Origin: Andreprevotia chitinilytica DSM 18519
GTDB taxonomy: Bacteria > Pseudomonadota > Gammaproteobacteria > Burkholderiales > Chitinibacteraceae
Length of the DNA stretch: 60,478 bases
Reading direction: 5' to 3'
NCBI RefSeq assembly: GCF_000711875.1
Contig: NZ_JONM01000025.1
Location: 1-60,478 of the forward strand
Every line of letters starts with the position of its first letter. Position 1 is the stretch's first letter. This document shows positions 53,270-60,478 of the stretch, piece after piece. The notes beneath the pieces were generated by a model. That model made no database searches. It saw only the letters and a list, made by a program, of their open reading frames with translations, and was not told the DNA's origin. The position numbers were made by a program, and so were the translations under genes.

Positions 53270-54679
53270 ATGGCGGCAGCCGACGTTCTCAAGCTGATCA
53301 AGGACAACGATATCCGTTTCGTTGACTTGCGTTTCACCGACACCATTGGCAAAGAGCAGCACGTGACGATTCCGTCGCACGTGGTTGACGACGAGTGGTT
53401 CGTCAATGGCCATGCCTTCGACGGCTCCTCCATCACTGGCTGGAAAGGCATCCAGGCTTCCGACATGCTGCTGCTGCCGGACACCGCTACCGCCAAGATC
53501 GACCCGTTCTACGACGAACCGACCCTGTTCATCACGTGTGACGTGATCGAGCCGGCAACGGGCAAGGGCTATGACCGCGACCCGCGTTCGCTCGCCAAGC
53601 GCGCTGAAGCCTATCTGAAGGCCACCGGCATTGGTGACACCGCCTACTTCGGTCCGGAACCTGAATTCTTCATCTTCGACAACGTCCGCTGGGGCGCCGA
53701 CATGAGCGGCTGCTTCGTCAAGATCGGCTCCGAAGAAGGTGCCTGGGCGACTGGCGAAGAATTCGAAGGCGGCAACCTCGGCCACCGTCCGCGCGTCAAG
53801 GGCGGCTACTTCCCGGTTCCGCCGGTCGACAGCCACCAAGACATCCGCGCCACGATGGTCATCGTGCTGGAAGAGCTGGGCGTGCCGGTCGAAGTGTTCC
53901 ACCACGAAGTGGCGAACGCCGGCCAGAATGAAATCGGCACCAAGTTCAACACCCTGACCACCCGCGCTGACTGGACCCAGATCCTGAAGTACGTGGTGCA
54001 CAACGTGGCCAACCAATACGGCAAGACCGCGACCTTCATGCCGAAGCCGATCGTTGGCGACAACGGTTCGGGCATGCACGTTCACCAGTCGATCTGGAAA
54101 GACGGCAAGAACCTGTTCGCAGGCAACGGCTACGCTGGCCTGTCTGAAACCGCCCTGTTCTACATCGGCGGCATCATCAAGCACGCCAAGGCACTGAACG
54201 CCATCACCAACCCGGGCACCAACTCCTACAAGCGTCTGGTTCCGCACTACGAAGCACCGGTGAAGCTGGCTTACTCCGCCAAGAACCGTTCCGCTTCGAT
54301 CCGCATTCCGCACGTTCAGTCCGAAAAGGGCCGTCGTATCGAAGCGCGCTTCCCGGATCCGTTGGCTAACCCGTACCTGGCCTTCTCCGCCCTGCTGATG
54401 GCAGGCCTCGATGGCATCCAGAACAAGATCCACCCAGGCGATCCGGCTGACAAGAACCTGTATGACCTGCCGCCGGAAGAAGACAAGCTGATCCCGACCG
54501 TGTGCGCATCGCTCGACGAGGCACTGGACGCGCTGGACAAGGATCGCGAGTTCCTGACCCGTGGCGGCGTGTTCACCGACGAATGGATTGATTCGTACAT
54601 CGAACTGAAGATGAACGACGTCAACCGCATCCGTATGAACACCCACCCGGTTGAATTCGATATGTACTACTCGCTGTAA
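53270..54679 (+). CDS. glnA: Glutamine synthetase, type I
   Basis: A 469-residue dodecameric ammonia-assimilating enzyme. It shows [17 protein letters not shown] near the start, [12 protein letters not shown], the metal-site [21 protein letters not shown], the [16 protein letters not shown] segment, NRSASIRIP and the adenylylation tyrosine region NLYDLPPEE. It is therefore probably controlled by GlnE adenylylation. A ribosome site AGGAG precedes the ATG. Transcription from a sigma-54 promoter with an upstream NtrC site; ntrBC lie 2.5 kb downstream with their own such promoter. Confidence 0.98.
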   Translation: MAAADVLKLIKDNDIRFVDLRFTDTIGKEQHVTIPSHVVDDEWFVNGHAFDGSSITGWKGIQASDMLLLPDTATAKIDPFYDEPTLFITCDVIEPATGKGYDRDPRSLAKRAEAYLKATGIGDTAYFGPEPEFFIFDNVRWGADMSGCFVKIGSEEGAWATGEEFEGGNLGHRPRVKGGYFPVPPVDSHQDIRATMVIVLEELGVPVEVFHHEVANAGQNEIGTKFNTLTTRADWTQILKYVVHNVANQYGKTATFMPKPIVGDNGSGMHVHQSIWKDGKNLFAGNGYAGLSETALFYIGGIIKHAKALNAITNPGTNSYKRLVPHYEAPVKLAYSAKNRSASIRIPHVQSEKGRRIEARFPDPLANPYLAFSALLMAGLDGIQNKIHPGDPADKNLYDLPPEEDKLIPTVCASLDEALDALDKDREFLTRGGVFTDEWIDSYIELKMNDVNRIRMNTHPVEFDMYYSL

Positions 54680-54705
54680 TCAGCAAGTAGTCATCGCGAA
54701 TCGGA

Positions 54706-54731
54706 AAGCCCCGCAGCAATGCGGGGCTTTT
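54706..54731 (+). terminator. Rho-independent terminator after glnA
   Basis: AAAGCCCCGCA, loop, TGCGGGGCTTTT. Confidence 0.9.
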
Positions 54732-54802
54732 CATTTCCTGCTTTACGCCCCCTCCCCAATGAGCACCGCAACGCAGCCAACGCTCGATTCAAGGCACGTT
54801 CA

Positions 54803-55372
54803 ATGAAAAACTGCTTCACATGGATCATGGTCGTTGCCATGCAATTTTTCAGTCTCACGACTTGGGCGGCCGAATCAAAGGAGCTGGAAACCGCACGCCA
54901 GTTGATGAAAACCATGCAATACGGCGAAGTCATGGCCAATACGATGGAAGCGGGGATACACGACTATTTCGCCGCAAAATCGGGCGTGATGATCGGCAAG
55001 TTGCTGGCTGAAAACGAACAGCTATCAGAGGCAACAAAGCCGGAAGACATAGAGCGGCAGTTAAACCAGCGCCTCAAGCTACTGGATATCGCGACCGCCA
55101 AACTCCCGGAAATGACGCACACCTTGCTGCATAACCCGCAGCTGATTCGCGATCTGGATGAATTTGCCGCCAATCTTTACGCCAGCCATTTTTCGCTCGA
55201 TGAGCTTCGACAACTCACCGCCCTGTATGCGTCACCGGTCGGCAAAAAACTGCTGCAACTCACCCACACGGAGCAGGCGGCGTTCATCCCGCTCTTCCAG
55301 AAATGGATGCCACGCTGGGATGTGGAAATGCAAAGCCAGTTGCGCGCGCTCCGGGATCAAGCGCCGGAATGA
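54803..55372 (+). CDS. Secreted DUF2059 protein
   Basis: A 189-residue exported helical protein of unknown function. Signal peptide (MKNCFTWIMVVAMQFFSLTT, cut near WA|AES), then ETARQLMKTMQYGEVMANTM and, in the DUF2059 region, SLDELRQLTALYASPVGKKL. The start at 54803 is set by the signal peptide. It stands between glnA and a HAD gene, 66 bp before the latter. Similar proteins occur singly in many Gram-negatives. Confidence 0.8.
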   Translation: MKNCFTWIMVVAMQFFSLTTWAAESKELETARQLMKTMQYGEVMANTMEAGIHDYFAAKSGVMIGKLLAENEQLSEATKPEDIERQLNQRLKLLDIATAKLPEMTHTLLHNPQLIRDLDEFAANLYASHFSLDELRQLTALYASPVGKKLLQLTHTEQAAFIPLFQKWMPRWDVEMQSQLRALRDQAPE

Positions 55373-55438
55373 ACGGCTCACAGGCCGTAACAGATACGGC
55401 GGGGTTCGTAGTGCTGGTGCCAAATACTCGCTGGTATC

Positions 55439-56080
55439 ATGGCGCACATGAAAACCGACACCCAAACCATCGTTGTCTTCGATCTCGGCGGCGTTCTCTT
55501 CGACTGGAACCCGGAATACCTGTTTCGCGAGCTGATCGCCGATGAGGCGGAGCGCAAGTGGTTCCTTGCCGAAGTCTGCAATGGCGAGTGGAACATCCAG
55601 CAGGATGCCGGCCGCTCGCTCGCCGACGCCACGGCGGCACTCAGCGCCAAATATCCAGACCATGCCCATTTGATCGCGGCTTTTTATGATCGCTGGACGG
55701 AAATGCTGCGCGGCACGCTCGATGAAGGCATGGCGATTTTCGAAGCGCTGGAAACCAATGACGTGCCGGTTTATGCGCTCACCAACTGGTCGGCAGAGAC
55801 CTTTCCGTATGCGTGGGACAACTACCCGTTCATGCGTCGCTTTAAAGACGTGCTCGTTTCCGGGCACGAGAAATTGATCAAGCCGGATGCGCGGATTTAT
55901 CAGCTGATGCTGGAGCGCATCCGCAAGCACCATCCTGGTGCACAACCGGAACAGCTGGTATTCATCGACGACGTCCTGAAAAACGTCGATGCCGCCCGCG
56001 CTCTGGGCTGGCGAGCCATCCATCACACCGACCCGGCCGCTACCGCGACGCAATTGCGGGCATGGGGCCTGCCGGTATGA
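55439..56080 (+). CDS. HAD-family hydrolase (subfamily IA, YihX-like)
   Basis: A 213-residue cytoplasmic phosphatase-like enzyme. Motif I is VVFDLGGVLFDW (nucleophile and acid Asp positions D and G-variant as in the GGVL subgroup), motif II YALTNWS, motif III lysine in EKLIKPDARIY, motif IV FIDDVLKNVDAA. The GGVL form of motif I, where the second Asp is replaced, is common in haloacid dehalogenase-like and sugar-phosphate phosphatases such as YihX. Substrate unknown. Stop overlaps the next gene by ATGA. Confidence 0.9.
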   Translation: MAHMKTDTQTIVVFDLGGVLFDWNPEYLFRELIADEAERKWFLAEVCNGEWNIQQDAGRSLADATAALSAKYPDHAHLIAAFYDRWTEMLRGTLDEGMAIFEALETNDVPVYALTNWSAETFPYAWDNYPFMRRFKDVLVSGHEKLIKPDARIYQLMLERIRKHHPGAQPEQLVFIDDVLKNVDAARALGWRAIHHTDPAATATQLRAWGLPV

Positions 56081-56406
56081 CACCAGCAACCATCCCAAGC
56101 GCCGGCGAAACCACCAAGCCACGCGTCACCATCCGCTACTGCACCCAATGCCAATGGCTATTGCGCGCGGCTTGGCTGGCGCAAGAGCTGCTCTCCACCT
56201 TCAGCGATGAATTGGGCGAAGTGGCACTGCTACCTGGCACCCGCGGTGTATTCGAAATCCATTGCGACGACGTTCTAGTGTGGGAGCGCAAGCGCGATGG
56301 CGGCTTTCCTGAAGCCAAGGAACTCAAGCAGCGCGTGCGCGATCAAATCGCCCCTGATCGCCCCCTAGGCCATAACGACCGCCACAGCGACCGTAACCCC
56401 GAGTAA
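56077..56406 (+). CDS. SelT/SelW/SelH (Rdx) family thioredoxin-like protein
   Basis: A 109-residue small protein with the thioredoxin-fold signature RYCTQCQWLLRAAWLAQELL (Cys-x-x-Cys) and the later ALLPGTRGVFEI and ERKRDGGFPEAKELKQRVRD typical of Rdx proteins. The second motif cysteine is an ordinary TGC codon, so no selenocysteine is involved. It overlaps the HAD gene by ATGA and is thus co-translated. Redox partner unknown. Confidence 0.9.
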   Translation: MTPATIPSAGETTKPRVTIRYCTQCQWLLRAAWLAQELLSTFSDELGEVALLPGTRGVFEIHCDDVLVWERKRDGGFPEAKELKQRVRDQIAPDRPLGHNDRHSDRNPE

Positions 56407-56430
56407 GCCTCGCTGTGATATAGGTACACC

Positions 56431-56901
56431 ATGACTTTGCGCGTTCTACTCCTCCTGCTCGTTGCTTCCCCTGCCTTTGCGGACATCTACAAATATGTCG
56501 ATGAAGAGGGGCGGGTGACCTTCTCCAACATTCCCATGAAGGGCTCGCAGCGCATCTACGCCGACCCGGTTACGGTAAACGCACCAAAGACGCGCACCAA
56601 ATCGGGCAACACGCCGAAGGTCAACAGCCCGTCGCCCGGCAACTTCCCCAAGGTCGACGCCGCCACGCAGCGCAGCCGCGACAGCAACCGCAAACTGATC
56701 CTGCAAGAAGAGCTGAACGCCGAGCAACAAGCCTTGGCAGACGCCCGCCGCGCCCTGGCCGATGCCGATACCAATCGCACTGCGGAAGAACGCGCCAATA
56801 CATCCAAGTACACCGAAAAGCTCGGTCGCCTGCGCGAATCGGTGGTGCTGCACGAAAAGAACGTCGCCGCACTGACCAACGAATTGGCCCGGGCACGCTA
56901 A
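56431..56901 (+). CDS. Secreted DUF4124 domain protein
   Basis: A 156-residue exported protein. Signal peptide (MTLRVLLLLLVASPAFA, cut after AFA), DUF4124 domain (DIYKYVDEEGRVTFSNIP), a Pro/Thr/Lys-rich linker and a C-terminal helix predicted to coil (about 85-156, AEQQALADARRALADA). Genes of this kind are often found next to ntrBC in betaproteobacteria. Function unknown. A hairpin terminator follows. Confidence 0.88.
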   Translation: MTLRVLLLLLVASPAFADIYKYVDEEGRVTFSNIPMKGSQRIYADPVTVNAPKTRTKSGNTPKVNSPSPGNFPKVDAATQRSRDSNRKLILQEELNAEQQALADARRALADADTNRTAEERANTSKYTEKLGRLRESVVLHEKNVAALTNELARAR

Positions 56902-56920
56902 CTGTCATAGGCCCTCCACC

Positions 56921-56951
56921 AGAGCCTGTTCGCCTCCAACGAACAGGCTCT
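56921..56951 (+). terminator. Hairpin terminator after the DUF4124 gene
   Basis: Perfect 12-bp stem AGAGCCTGTTCG / CGAACAGGCTCT with a 7-base loop, followed by GTTCCCCTT. Confidence 0.65.
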
Positions 56952-57002
56952 GTTCCCCTTCCCTCACCCTGCATCGCCCTTTGTCCGCTTCAGTGCCCAC
57001 AA

Positions 57003-57019
57003 TGCACAGAACTGGTGCA
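57003..57019 (+). promoter_or_regulatory. NtrC-binding palindrome upstream of ntrBC
   Basis: TGCACAGAACTGGTGCA, an excellent match to the NtrC consensus (TGCAC-N7-GTGCA). Its centre lies about 108 bp before the -12 GC of the downstream sigma-54 promoter. Confidence 0.8.
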
Positions 57020-57104
57020 CCCATACGCTACGATGCTGGGCATGGCGCCCTTTTCGATGCCCCGTTTCGGCCTCAAACCGTGCATTCACTCACTTGTATC
57101 TTGC

Positions 57105-57120
57105 TGGCCCGGTAATTGCT
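57105..57120 (+). promoter_or_regulatory. Sigma-54 promoter of ntrBC
   Basis: TGGCCCGGTAATTGCT: GG (57106-57107) and GC (57118-57119) ten bases apart with TTGC at -12. Predicted start near 57131, 27 bp before the ntrB ATG. Confidence 0.75.
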
Positions 57121-57157
57121 TAGTTGCTAGCAAGATGCCTTACCGTGGTACCCCCGC

Positions 57158-58225
57158 ATGACATACGCCCCTTTCTCAGGCCTGGATTTTATGGACGCCG
57201 CCATCGTTGCGGCCTCCGCTCGCGGCACACTGGTCTACTTCAACCCGGCCGCCGCCGACCTGCTTGGCCTCAAGGAAGAACAGACCGGGCTGACGCTCTC
57301 GGCCTGCCTGAACCCCGAAAGCGCCCTCGTTCAAGCGGTCGCCACCGCACTCAAGGACAACGTCAGCATCACCGAGCACGAACTGCTGCTGCACACGGCG
57401 CACGGCGAGGTCTATGTCTCGCTCACCGCCAGCCCGATTGAGTCGCCGGAAGCGGCGGCCTTGCTCGAAGTGCGCCAGATCGACCAGCAACGCCGGATCG
57501 TCAACGAAGAGCGCCTGCAAGCACAGCAACAAGCCAATCGCGAGCTGATCCGCAATCTCGCCCACGAGATCAAGAACCCGCTTGGCGGCATTCGTGGTGC
57601 GGCGCAATTGCTCTCTACCGAGCTGGCCGAGGCGCACCTCAAGGAATACACCCAGGTCATCATCGAAGAGTCGCAGCGGCTGCAAGGCCTGCTCGACCGG
57701 CTGCTGACGCCGCATCGGCTGCCCAAATTGTCCGAGCTGTCGATCCACGAAGTGCTGGAGCGCGTGCGCAGCCTGATGCTGGCCGAAACGCCGAATGGCC
57801 TCTCGGTGAAGCGCGACTACGACATCAGCCTGCCTTCACTGATCGGCGATCGCGAACAGCTGATCCAGGCCATCCTCAACATCGTGCGCAACGCGGTGCA
57901 AGCCATGGCCGGCGTGGGCGAAGTGGTGCTGCGCACCCGGATCACGCGCCAGGCCACGCTCAACCGCAAGCGCTTCCCGCTCGCCATCATGGTGCAGATC
58001 ATCGACAACGGCCCCGGCATCCCCGAGGCCCTGAAGGAGACGCTGTTCTATCCGCTCGTCTCCGGCCGCCCCGGCGGCACCGGCATCGGCCTGCACCTGG
58101 CGCACACTTATATCAGCCAGCACCACGGCGCGATCGAATTCGACAGTCGCCCCGGCTACACCTGTTTCACACTGATGCTGCCGCTCAACGGCTGGCAAGC
58201 CAACCTCGCTTCGGAGAAAGCATGA
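57158..58225 (+). CDS. ntrB: Nitrogen regulation sensor kinase NtrB (GlnL)
   Basis: A 355-residue cytosolic kinase/phosphatase. PAS domain (about 8-105), HisKA with H136 in NLAHEIKNPLGGIRGAAQLL, and HATPase with IDNGPGIPEALKETLFYPLV and GGTGIGLHLA. No membrane span. It phosphorylates NtrC under nitrogen limitation and is controlled by PII. The stop overlaps ntrC by ATGA. Promoter: sigma-54 with an NtrC site, so self-activated. Confidence 0.95.
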   Translation: MTYAPFSGLDFMDAAIVAASARGTLVYFNPAAADLLGLKEEQTGLTLSACLNPESALVQAVATALKDNVSITEHELLLHTAHGEVYVSLTASPIESPEAAALLEVRQIDQQRRIVNEERLQAQQQANRELIRNLAHEIKNPLGGIRGAAQLLSTELAEAHLKEYTQVIIEESQRLQGLLDRLLTPHRLPKLSELSIHEVLERVRSLMLAETPNGLSVKRDYDISLPSLIGDREQLIQAILNIVRNAVQAMAGVGEVVLRTRITRQATLNRKRFPLAIMVQIIDNGPGIPEALKETLFYPLVSGRPGGTGIGLHLAHTYISQHHGAIEFDSRPGYTCFTLMLPLNGWQANLASEKA

Positions 58226-59625
58226 GTACCGTCTGGGTTATCGATGACGACCGTTCCATCCGCTGGGTCTTCGAAAAAGCACTCGCACGCGAGGGAATCG
58301 CTCACACCACCTTCGCCTCCGCCACCGAGGCACTCGAGCGGCTGCGCCGCGAAGTGCCGGAAGCGGTGGTATGCGATATCCGCATGCCGGGCGAATCGGG
58401 GCTGACCTTTCTTGAGCTGGTCAAGAAAGACCACCCCGGCCTGCCCATCATCATCATGACGGCGCATTCCGATCTGGAAAGCGCGGTAGCGGCCTTCCAA
58501 GGCGGCGCATTCGAATACTTGCCCAAGCCATTCGACGTCGATCAGGCCGTGGCGCTGGTGATGCGTGCCATACAAGAAGGTGAGCGCCAACATTCCGACG
58601 AGGAAGTACCGGTGAGCACGCCGGACATCCTCGGGCAGGCGCCGGCCATGCAGGACGTGTTTCGCGCCATTGGCCGCTTGAGCCAGTCGGCCGCCACCGT
58701 GATGATCACCGGCGAATCCGGCTCCGGCAAGGAGCTGGTCGCCCGCGCCCTGCACCGGCATAGCCCGCGTAGCGCCAAGCCCTTCATCGCCATCAACACG
58801 GCGGCAATTCCAAAAGATTTGCTGGAGTCAGAACTGTTCGGCCACGAGCGTGGTTCCTTCACCGGCGCTGAAGCGCGGCGGCAAGGCCGCTTTGAACAAG
58901 CCGAGAGTGGCACGCTGTTTCTGGATGAAATCGGCGACATGCCGGCTGATCTGCAAACCCGCCTGCTGCGCGTGCTGTCAGACGGCTTCTATTACCGCGT
59001 CGGCGGCCAGCAACCGATCCGCGCCAACGTGCGCGTGATCGCCGCCACGCACCAGAATCTGGAAGAACTGGTCAAAACCGGCCGCTTCCGTGAAGACTTG
59101 TTCCATCGCCTGAACGTGATCCGCCTGCGTTTGCCGGCTTTGCGCGAACGGCTGCAAGACATTCCGCTGCTCACGCGCTACTTCCTGTCGCGTAGCGCGA
59201 CCGAGCTGGGTGTCGAAGCCAAGCGCTTGTCCGACGAAGCCATGGGCAAGCTCGCCGCCTTCCCCTTCCCCGGCAACGTGCGTCAGCTGGAAAACCTGTG
59301 CCACTGGATCACCGTCATGGCGCCGGGCGCGGTCGTCGAAACGAACGATCTGCCGCCAGAAATCATCGAAGCGCCGCGTGATGGTTCGGCACCGCCCCAC
59401 TTCGGCGATTGGCGGCAGGCGCTGGCCGAGGAAATCGGCAGCCGGCTGGCGCATGGCGATGCCCGTGTGCTGGACGATATCGTGCCGGATTTCGAACGCA
59501 CGGTGATTGAACGCGCCTTGGCACACACCGGTGGCAAACGGATCGAAGCGGCGGAGTTGTTGGGCTGGGGCCGCAATACCCTCACCCGCAAGATCCAGGA
59601 ACTGGGCATGGATAACGGGCATTGA
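58222..59625 (+). CDS. ntrC: Nitrogen regulation response regulator NtrC (GlnG)
   Basis: A 467-residue sigma-54 enhancer-binding protein. Receiver domain with D52 (VVCDIRMPGESG), AAA+ domain with Walker A GESGSGKELVARAL, the sigma-54-contact loop GSFTGA (Ala to Ser against the common GAFTGA), Walker B TLFLDEIGDMP, and a Fis-type helix-turn-helix at the end (KRIEAAELLGWGRNTLTRKI). It should bind the palindromes at 53059 and 57003 and drive glnA and its own operon. Confidence 0.96.
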   Translation: MSTVWVIDDDRSIRWVFEKALAREGIAHTTFASATEALERLRREVPEAVVCDIRMPGESGLTFLELVKKDHPGLPIIIMTAHSDLESAVAAFQGGAFEYLPKPFDVDQAVALVMRAIQEGERQHSDEEVPVSTPDILGQAPAMQDVFRAIGRLSQSAATVMITGESGSGKELVARALHRHSPRSAKPFIAINTAAIPKDLLESELFGHERGSFTGAEARRQGRFEQAESGTLFLDEIGDMPADLQTRLLRVLSDGFYYRVGGQQPIRANVRVIAATHQNLEELVKTGRFREDLFHRLNVIRLRLPALRERLQDIPLLTRYFLSRSATELGVEAKRLSDEAMGKLAAFPFPGNVRQLENLCHWITVMAPGAVVETNDLPPEIIEAPRDGSAPPHFGDWRQALAEEIGSRLAHGDARVLDDIVPDFERTVIERALAHTGGKRIEAAELLGWGRNTLTRKIQELGMDNGH

Positions 59626-59727
59626 ACACAGGCAAGCGGAGCGGACATCGGATGCGAATCAAGTAGCAGTTTGCCGATTCAGGCTGCTAGACTTCGCTAC
59701 GACGCATCCGCTCACGGAACCCCTGCC

Positions 59728-60030
59728 ATGCAAGCCAACCTTGTCCTGACTCCCGGCCACGCACTGATCCAGCTCAACGGCAATTTCACTTACGAATCGC
59801 ACCGGGAGTTCAAGCAAACGACCACCAATGCGCTCGCAGCGGATGATGTGAAGGAAATCGAACTGGATTTCAGCAATGTCGGCTACATGGATTCGGCGGC
59901 GCTGGGGATGTTGCTGCTGCTGAATGAGCGCGTGGATGGGCGCAAAGTGGTGTTGACCAATTGCAAGGGGACGGTCAAAGCGGTACTAGATATTGCCAAC
60001 TTCAGCAAAATCTTCGAAATCCGCTCTTAA
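59728..60030 (+). CDS. STAS-domain protein (anti-sigma factor antagonist-like)
   Basis: A 100-residue single-domain protein: VLTPGHALIQLNGNFTYESH, then IELDFSNVGYMDSAALGMLL with the conserved phosphorylatable serine, and VLDIANFSKIFEI. It resembles SpoIIAA/BtrV-type regulators, which are switched by a partner HPK-like kinase and a PP2C phosphatase. No such kinase is next to it, and the phosphatase at 37864 is not of the usual partner kind. The start at 59728 fits the domain. Confidence 0.88.
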   Translation: MQANLVLTPGHALIQLNGNFTYESHREFKQTTTNALAADDVKEIELDFSNVGYMDSAALGMLLLLNERVDGRKVVLTNCKGTVKAVLDIANFSKIFEIRS

Positions 60031-60045
60031 GTCGGCCAACCAATC

Positions 60046-60116
60046 CGCTCTAATGCATTAACTCAGTCTTGCCGTACATGAAGTACTGTCTGCGCCTGAG
60101 TTAATGCATTAGAGCG
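60046..60116. repeat. Variable-arm palindrome, family C (copy 5)
   Basis: Perfect 21-bp arms beginning CGCTCTAATGCATTAACTCA (60046-60066) and ending TTAATGCATTAGAGCG (60096-60116). The core is CTTGCCGTAC, five bases, GTACTGTCTGCGC. Arms are unrelated to those of the other copies. Confidence 0.85.
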
Positions 60117-60150
60117 AATTATTGGCCGCCTCAAATAACTCCACAGCACC

Positions 60151-60170
60151 GTAGGTTGGGTTGAGCGCAG
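60151..60170. repeat. Half of a REP-like palindrome, family A, cut by the IS
   Basis: GTAGGTTGGGTTGAGCGCAG, the left half of the family A repeat, stops exactly where the IS inverted repeat begins. Confidence 0.7.
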
Positions 60171-60220
60171 TGTTCAGCCGGGAGACATAGGTAACACTTG
60201 TCGGTAGACATGGGTAACAC
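60171..60220. repeat. IS481-family terminal inverted repeat (end downstream of the transposase)
   Basis: Fifty bases starting TGTTCAGCCGGGAGACATAG, complementary to 230-279 apart from one base. Confidence 0.88.
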
Positions 60221-60225
60221 TCAAC

Positions 60226-60478
60226 CTAGTCTAACTGCACCCGCAGATCGATGGTGCGAATGGCCTTATGACAGAAGAACACCGTCAGCACATCGGCTTG
60301 TGCCGAAGGGCGCAGTGCCACGTACCCCCCCGCCAAACCCTCGCCAATGAACACTGCCCGGCCGCGATACTGGATTTGCCCGTTGACGCGAACCTTCAAC
60401 ACCCGATCGCCCGGCTCATACTCCACCGCCGGCAGTTGCTCCGGATACGGCCGGCCACTGCAGCGGTAGCGACTGGCC
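60226..60478 (-). CDS. IS481-family transposase, C-terminal fragment (runs off the window)
   Basis: The last 83 or so codons of a transposase entering from the right edge. They read SRYRCSGRPYPEQLPAVEYE, then EPGDRVLKVRVNGQIQYRG, GEGLAGGYVALRP and VFFCHKAIRTIDLR before the stop at 60226-60228. This beta-rich tail after the DDE core is typical of IS481 transposases. The element ends at 60171, just downstream. Same orientation as the fragment at 1-166. Confidence 0.9.
   Translation of the reverse strand, partial: ASRYRCSGRPYPEQLPAVEYEPGDRVLKVRVNGQIQYRGRAVFIGEGLAGGYVALRPSAQADVLTVFFCHKAIRTIDLRVQLD

Noticed and set aside
53249-54646. A 465-codon frame antisense to glnA
   Set aside because: Shadow of glnA, whose identity is certain.
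56077-56406. A selenoprotein of the SelW group
   Set aside because: The motif is Cys-x-x-Cys with ordinary codons and no in-frame TGA.
16216-60120. CRISPR arrays among the repeats
   Set aside because: The repeats are dispersed palindromes between genes, not regularly spaced direct repeats with unique spacers.
1-60478. A composite transposon carrying the whole 60 kb
   Set aside because: The contents include housekeeping genes (pgk, aroE, glnA, ntrBC), and the target duplications cannot be read because both elements are cut by the window edges; a contig break is simpler.

Overview
The window is GC-rich chromosomal DNA of a betaproteobacterium. I would guess the order Neisseriales, from the gene neighbourhoods (DUF1631 gene - aroE - mtgA; glnA near ntrBC with a DUF4124 gene upstream), but I cannot name a genus. 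No rRNA, tRNA or CRISPR was seen. Both edges lie inside copies of the same IS481-family element in the same orientation. This is what a contig broken at a repeated IS looks like.

Layout. (1) 0.2-10.5 kb: a chaperone-usher fimbrial locus with six tandem DUF1120-type subunit genes of two kinds, then usher, minor subunit and chaperone. Its three AT-rich upstream regions each carry a TAAGA-N4-TCTTA palindrome like the RcsB/RcsAB box. (2) 10.7-15.4 kb: MFS exporter, pgk, hpaR, a lytic transglycosylase with Sel1 repeats and a Nudix hydrolase. (3) 15.7-30.0 kb: a complete homoprotocatechuate route for 4-hydroxyphenylacetate. It comprises hpaC, hpaB, an SSS-family symporter with its DUF485 partner and hpaA on the minus strand, and hpaG1-hpaG2-hpaE-hpaD-hpaF-SSADH-hpaH-hpaI divergently on the plus strand. 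The products are pyruvate and succinate. (4) 30.0-41.3 kb: a seven-gene minus-strand signalling cluster. In transcription order it is CHASE2-Ser/Thr kinase, PP2C phosphatase, FHA protein, CHASE2-adenylate cyclase, metallo-beta-lactamase-fold (class II phosphodiesterase-like) protein, GAF-GspE/PilB-type ATPase, GAF-HD-GYP protein. It could join Ser/Thr phosphorylation, cAMP, c-di-GMP and a secretion-type ATPase in one operon and is the most interesting unit here. (5) 41.5-45.9 kb: mtgA, aroE and a DUF1631 gene. (6) 46.2-52.1 kb: an RcsB-like response regulator and a BvgS-like hybrid kinase, next to a truncated DUF1090 gene joined out of frame to a decayed usher. (7) 52.5-60.0 kb: rhodanese, glnA, small genes, ntrBC and a STAS protein. 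glnA and ntrBC each have a sigma-54 promoter and an NtrC palindrome at nearly identical spacing.

The fimbrial and regulator regions fit together. The RcsB-like regulator at 46 kb is the obvious candidate to bind the boxes in front of the fimbrial genes at 0.6, 4.1 and 6.4 kb, while the fimbrial locus it sits beside is largely deleted.

Intergenic DNA is crowded with dispersed palindromes of several families. In one family a conserved core sits between arms that differ completely from copy to copy but stay complementary within each copy. Another has REP-like ends around a 30-bp perfect hairpin.
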